Shown in pieces: positions 6,861 to 8,171 of a stretch of DNA of 8,171 nucleotides (positions are counted from its first letter, which is position 1; each line of letters starts with the position of its first letter). A program made the translations under genes and the position numbers. The notes under the pieces are model-generated. The model saw only the letters and a program-made list of their open reading frames with translations. It did not search any database and was not told the origin of the DNA. The stretch spans positions 1 to 8,171 of the forward strand of contig JANXSV010000090.1 in NCBI GenBank assembly GCA_025356505.1, written 5' to 3'. The stretch is from Methylovirgula sp. (GTDB taxonomy: Bacteria; Pseudomonadota; Alphaproteobacteria; Rhizobiales; Beijerinckiaceae).

Positions 6861-6868
6861 CTTATATG
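6839..6868 (+). promoter_or_regulatory. Phasin gene promoter (sigma-70 type)
   Basis: A perfect TTGACA (6839-6844) is followed after 18 bases by TATATG (6863-6868), four of six matches to the -10 consensus. Transcription would start near 6875 and give a leader of about 75 bases. The strength fits an abundant granule protein. Confidence 0.65.
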
Positions 6869-6949
6869 TGAGCTCAAGAGATGGCCACCCGGCCTCTCGG
6901 CAATCATTTGCCTGCGCATTTGCGGCGGCACTCACGAAAGGATCATTCC

Positions 6950-7300
6950 ATGTTCAAGACATTTGAAGACGTTCAGAAATTCAGCAAAGATCAGATGGAA
7001 GCTTCAACAAAGGCTGCACATGCAGTTGGCGAAGGCGTCAAGGCTCTGGCTTCGGAAGTAACAGCATTTTCGAAGAAGTCCTTCGAAGACATGACCGCTT
7101 CGGGCGAGGCACTGCGCGCTGCAAAGACCATGGAAGCTGCACTCAAGATCCAGCAGGACTATGCAAAGTCGGCTTATGAAGCTTTCGTTGCACAGGCCAG
7201 CAAGTTCTCCGAACACTACACCTCGATTGCCAAGGAAGCTTTCAAGCCTGTTGAAGGTTTGGTTGCCCAGGTTAAGGACGCGACCAAGTTGGCCGCCTAA
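6950..7300 (+). CDS. Phasin family protein (PhaP-like, Phasin_2 type)
   Basis: The protein has 116 residues and stops at TAA 7298-7300. Phasins coat polyhydroxyalkanoate granules, limit their coalescence and influence granule size. The sequence is almost wholly alpha-helical and rich in Ala, Lys, Glu and Phe, with no cysteine, tryptophan or signal peptide. The pattern MFKTFEDVQKFSKDQMEAS, then GVKALASEV, YAKSAYEAFVAQASKFSEHY (71-90) and EAFKPVEGLVAQVKDATKLA is typical of the short alphaproteobacterial phasin family. The start at 6950 is supported by AAAGGA about eight bases ahead. An in-frame ATG at 6881 lies only a few bases after the predicted transcription start and would add an Arg/His-rich stretch unlike phasins. 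The gene has its own promoter, a PhaR-like operator and a strong terminator, so it is an independently controlled single-gene unit. No PHA synthase is visible nearby. Confidence 0.9.
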   Translation: MFKTFEDVQKFSKDQMEASTKAAHAVGEGVKALASEVTAFSKKSFEDMTASGEALRAAKTMEAALKIQQDYAKSAYEAFVAQASKFSEHYTSIAKEAFKPVEGLVAQVKDATKLAA

Positions 7301-7341
7301 TTTCAAGCCAAGCACCGCTCTGATGTGGAGAGGTTTAAAGG

Positions 7342-7371
7342 GTCCGGCTTTCCGAAGCCGGGCTTTTTTTT
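7342..7371 (+). terminator. Strong intrinsic terminator of the phasin gene
   Basis: CCGGCTT (7344-7350) pairs with AAGCCGG (7355-7361) around a TCCG loop. A G-U and a G-C pair extend the stem outward to 7342/7363, and eight T residues follow (7364-7371). It lies 41 bp after the phasin stop. Confidence 0.93.
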
Positions 7372-7399
7372 GTCTTTTTCACACGCCTGCGTTAGCGAC

Positions 7400-7436
7400 A
7401 AAAAAAATCGCGAAGCCTGGAGGGGTACTTCGCGAT
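7400..7436 (-). terminator. Strong intrinsic terminator for the minus-strand gene at the right edge
   Basis: ATCGCGAAG (7407-7415) pairs perfectly with CTTCGCGAT (7428-7436) around 12 bases. Read on the minus strand it is followed by eight T residues (the A-run 7400-7407). It lies about 73 bp after the stop of the right-edge gene and faces the phasin terminator 28 bp away. Confidence 0.88.
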
Positions 7437-7509
7437 AAGGGTCACTGTCAGGCTCTGCGGAGAGCTTGGGGGATCGTGTAAAAATTCAATGCAACGCCAA
7501 ACGCAACGC

Positions 7510-8171
7510 TTAAAATTTTGGCAACACACTGCCAACAAAATCCGCGGATTTTGAAAAGGCGCTGCCGATTGCACCGGTCGCTGTTTCAGCACCAGGCACA
7601 CTGGAAACCATGCGTTTCATCCACGAGGCTTCAACGGGTGGCATCGAGGCAAATTCGCGCGGAGCTATCTCGGCAGGCGCGTAGTACAGCGCCGGTATCG
7701 TGGCCGCAGCTTCGGTTGTCATCGGTGGAACGGCGCGCTTGGCCTTGAGGTCAACCTGCTTAAGCTTTGCTGGATCATTTCTGACTTGGGTCTGCGTTGC
7801 GGATTTTTGCACAAGGGTTGCAGGCTGCAAGTTCAGGGGCTGCACATTTACGGCTTGTATGGTCGCAGACAGCAAAGGCGGCGCCAATTGCACTGTGACC
7901 TCGGCTTCAGGTTTCAACTGGGAAACTCTGGACAGCGCCATTTGCTCAAATTGGGCGGCCCGACGCATATCATCCTGTGAAGGCTCGTTTGTCGCGGCGG
8001 GTACTGCTGCTTTGGCGGGCGCAACAATTTGCGCAGTTATTTTTTCATGACGGCCGGGCAGAGCATTCCAGATCAAATTTGCCAGAACACCGGCCACGAG
8101 CGCTATGCCGATATCGCGGCTGAGGCGACCGATGACGCGCCCCGCCCGGCCTTGCTCAAGCGAGGCCCAGT
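7510..8171 (-). CDS. Hypothetical membrane-anchored protein, partial (N-terminus outside window)
   Basis: The frame is open from the right edge to TAA at 7512-7510 and gives 219 visible residues. A GTG at 8097 could be taken as a start, but the open frame continues without a stop through the edge and upstream residues look coding, so the gene most likely begins outside. Near the visible N-terminus a basic stretch (about 8-18, GRAGRVIGRLS) precedes one hydrophobic segment (about 20-37, IGIALVAGVLANLIWNAL), consistent with a single membrane anchor. The remainder is low-complexity, rich in Ala, Pro, Gln, Val and Thr, with no cysteine and no motif that I recognise. It ends GAIGSAFSKSADFVGSVLPKF with a glycine/serine-rich helical look. 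I infer an inner-membrane protein with a disordered periplasmic or cytoplasmic part; topology cannot be set without the start. Function unknown. Confidence 0.75.
   Translation of the reverse strand, partial: WASLEQGRAGRVIGRLSRDIGIALVAGVLANLIWNALPGRHEKITAQIVAPAKAAVPAATNEPSQDDMRRAAQFEQMALSRVSQLKPEAEVTVQLAPPLLSATIQAVNVQPLNLQPATLVQKSATQTQVRNDPAKLKQVDLKAKRAVPPMTTEAAATIPALYYAPAEIAPREFASMPPVEASWMKRMVSSVPGAETATGAIGSAFSKSADFVGSVLPKF

Larger units (their letters stand above)
6642..6949. other. 308-bp divergent intergenic region (carboxypeptidase / phasin)
   Basis: This non-coding spacer separates the minus-strand carboxypeptidase from the plus-strand phasin. The right half carries the phasin promoter, a PhaR-like operator and a leader of about 75 bases. 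The left half should hold the carboxypeptidase promoter, but no convincing -35/-10 pair was found on the minus strand. It contains an 8-bp palindrome CACATGTG (6712-6719) of unknown meaning. No RNA gene or further coding frame is supported. Confidence 0.7.

Noticed and set aside
6881..6949. N-terminal extension of the phasin from ATG 6881
   Set aside because: It would start about six bases after the predicted transcription start and encodes an Arg/His-rich stretch unlike phasins; the ATG at 6950 has a proper ribosome binding site.
1..8171. CRISPR array, tRNA, rRNA, riboswitch or mobile element
   Set aside because: No regularly spaced repeats, cloverleaf, transposase motif or terminal inverted repeats were noticed on reading both strands.

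Overview
The window looks like chromosomal, housekeeping-type DNA from an alphaproteobacterium, most likely of the Hyphomicrobiales (Rhizobiales). The evidence is the set of recognisable genes: a cysteine-free bL33 C-terminus, a TopA with one four-cysteine finger followed by four C-terminal repeats and a lysine-rich tail, a DUF1489 protein (an essentially alphaproteobacterial family), an S11 D-Ala-D-Ala carboxypeptidase fused to a SPOR domain, and a short phasin. Base composition is moderately GC-rich by eye. I see no insertion sequences, phage genes, tRNA/rRNA or CRISPR repeats. The order-level placement is inference.

Layout, left to right. The 3' end of rpmG (+) ends at a clear intrinsic terminator (127-149). 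Converging on it from the right are a 218-residue GT29/sialyltransferase-like protein (248-904, minus) and topA (1051-3891, minus). These two are separated by a 146-bp spacer with three inverted repeats. A 236-bp divergent spacer (3892-4127), with a candidate topA promoter, leads to a DUF1489 gene on the plus strand (4128-4562). That gene converges with a minus-strand pair: a SPOR-containing D,D-carboxypeptidase (4872-6641) and a small gene just downstream (4599-4856). A 308-bp divergent spacer (6642-6949) holds a strong-looking promoter inside a 13-bp inverted repeat resembling PhaR operators, and drives a phasin (6950-7300, +). The phasin ends at a strong terminator, which faces a second strong terminator serving a minus-strand gene of unknown function that runs off the right edge (7510-8171).

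Functionally the window mixes translation (bL33), DNA topology (TopA), peptidoglycan trimming (carboxypeptidase with SPOR) and carbon-storage granules (phasin under a probable PhaR-type switch). No single pathway links them. The two observations most worth a second look are the lone sialyltransferase-like protein, which keeps degenerate L, S and VS sialylmotifs in a bacterium that is more likely to use CMP-Kdo than CMP-sialic acid, and the two near-identical inverted operator half-sites flanking the phasin -35 box. I found no convincing new multi-gene system.
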